NCBI GenBank assembly: GCA_029258695.1 | Contig: JARIBR010000185.1 | Location: 1 to 6,536, forward strand | DNA length: 6,536 nt | Direction: 5' to 3' | From: Quadrisphaera sp. | Lineage (GTDB): Bacteria > Actinomycetota > Actinomycetes > Actinomycetales > Quadrisphaeraceae | Part shown: piece by piece, positions 5,940-6,536 of the stretch | How positions within the stretch are numbered: the stretch's first letter is position 1 | Layout of the letters: each line of letters begins with the position of its first letter | The notes under the pieces: model-generated | Database searches by the model: none | Told to the model about the DNA's origin: nothing | Seen by the model: only the letters and a program-made list of their open reading frames with translations | Position numbers and translations under genes: made by a program

Positions 5940-6536
5940 TCAGCCGGCAGCGGCGACCGCGCTGGCCTTGCGGGTCTCGAGGACCTGGTCGACGATCCCG
6001 TACTCCTTCGCCGCGTCGGCGATGAGGATGTTGTCCCGCTCGATGTCGAGCCGGATCTGCTCGGGGCTGCGACCGGTGTGCTTGGACAGCGTCGTCTCCA
6101 GCCAGGTGCGCATCCGCAGCACCTCGTTCGCCTGGATCTCGATGTCGGAGGCCTGGCCGTAGTCGCCGCCGGCCATGGCCGGCTGGTGGATGAGCACGCG
6201 GGCGTTGGGCAGCGCGAGCCGCTTGCCCGGAGCGCCCGCCGCGAGCAGCACGGCCGCCGCGGAGGCCGCCTGTCCCAGGCACACCGTGGTGATGTCGGGG
6301 CGGATGTACTGCATGGTGTCGTAGATTGCCGTCAGTGCCGTGAACGAGCCACCGGGGCTGTTGATGTAGAGCGTGATGTCGCGGTCGGGGTCGGAGGCCT
6401 CGAGCACGAGCAGCTGGGCCATGACGTCGTCGGCCGAGGCGTCGTCAACCTGCACCCCGAGAAAGATGACGCGGTCCTCGAAGAGCTTGGTGTACGGGTC
6501 CTGCCGCTTGAAGCCGTAGGGGGTGCGCTCCTCGAA
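5940..6536 (-). CDS. clpP2: ATP-dependent Clp protease proteolytic subunit ClpP2, 5'-truncated by window edge
   Basis: ClpP is the serine peptidase ring that degrades proteins fed in by ClpX or ClpC in the cytoplasm. The frame is open to the last base of the window; 198 C-terminal residues are visible and only a short N-terminus is missing. The catalytic triad is visible in the fragment: S92 in [12 protein letters not shown]117 in NARVLIHQP and D168 in DIERDN. The YINSPGGS substrate-binding loop is at 57-64. The start [27 protein letters not shown] and the [11 protein letters not shown] stretch resemble the second ClpP of actinomycetes, which pairs with ClpP1 in a mixed tetradecamer. It lies directly upstream of clpX, the usual place for clpP2. 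The 1/2 assignment rests on remembered family sequences and position; ClpP itself is certain. Confidence 0.93.
   Translation of the reverse strand, partial: FEERTPYGFKRQDPYTKLFEDRVIFLGVQVDDASADDVMAQLLVLEASDPDRDITLYINSPGGSFTALTAIYDTMQYIRPDITTVCLGQAASAAAVLLAAGAPGKRLALPNARVLIHQPAMAGGDYGQASDIEIQANEVLRMRTWLETTLSKHTGRSPEQIRLDIERDNILIADAAKEYGIVDQVLETRKASAVAAAG

Noticed and set aside
4471..6162. 563-codon plus-strand open frame opposite clpX and clpP2
   Set aside because: It is the antisense mirror of two certain genes. Its Leu/Asp/Val/Arg-rich composition is what the complement of GC-rich coding DNA gives.

Overview
The window is high-GC DNA (roughly 70 % G+C by eye, strong G/C preference at third codon positions) from an actinomycete-type bacterium. 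Evidence for this is a ClpP of the actinobacterial ClpP2 type beside a ClpX whose N-terminus matches the actinomycete form, and a protein with an AbiEi-like N-terminus and a DUF559 C-terminus of a kind common in actinomycetes. I cannot name the genus.

Layout. Bases 1-2364 (+) are the 3' nine-tenths of valS, cut by the window edge. A 478-bp gap full of repeats follows (2365-2842). A gene for an AbiEi/DUF559 protein lies on the minus strand (2843-3790), convergent with valS. A second gap of about 700 bp (3791-4491) is also rich in short repeats. clpX (4492-5769, minus) comes next, then a 170-bp spacer with two hairpins, then the 3' part of clpP2 (5940-6536, minus), cut by the right edge. Read on the minus strand, the order is clpP2, clpX, DUF559 gene, and then valS facing them.

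How the genes work together. ClpX (AAA+ unfoldase) and ClpP2 (serine protease subunit) form the ClpXP protease; a clpP1 partner probably lies just beyond the right edge. valS is a housekeeping aminoacyl-tRNA synthetase, but of the alternative type with archaeal/rickettsial affinity rather than the E. coli/M. tuberculosis type. The DUF559 gene is the only accessory gene. It has no visible AbiEii-type toxin partner.

The least explained part of the window is the two non-coding flanks of the DUF559 gene. Both carry many copies of the heptamer GGGGACG (or its complement CGTCCCC), often spaced about 42-44 bp apart. They also hold a perfect 30-bp direct repeat, a near-perfect 20-bp inverted repeat, a 23-bp tandem triplet and a 15/16-bp tandem triplet. 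I see no complete novel gene system, no tRNA or rRNA, no transposase and no CRISPR array.
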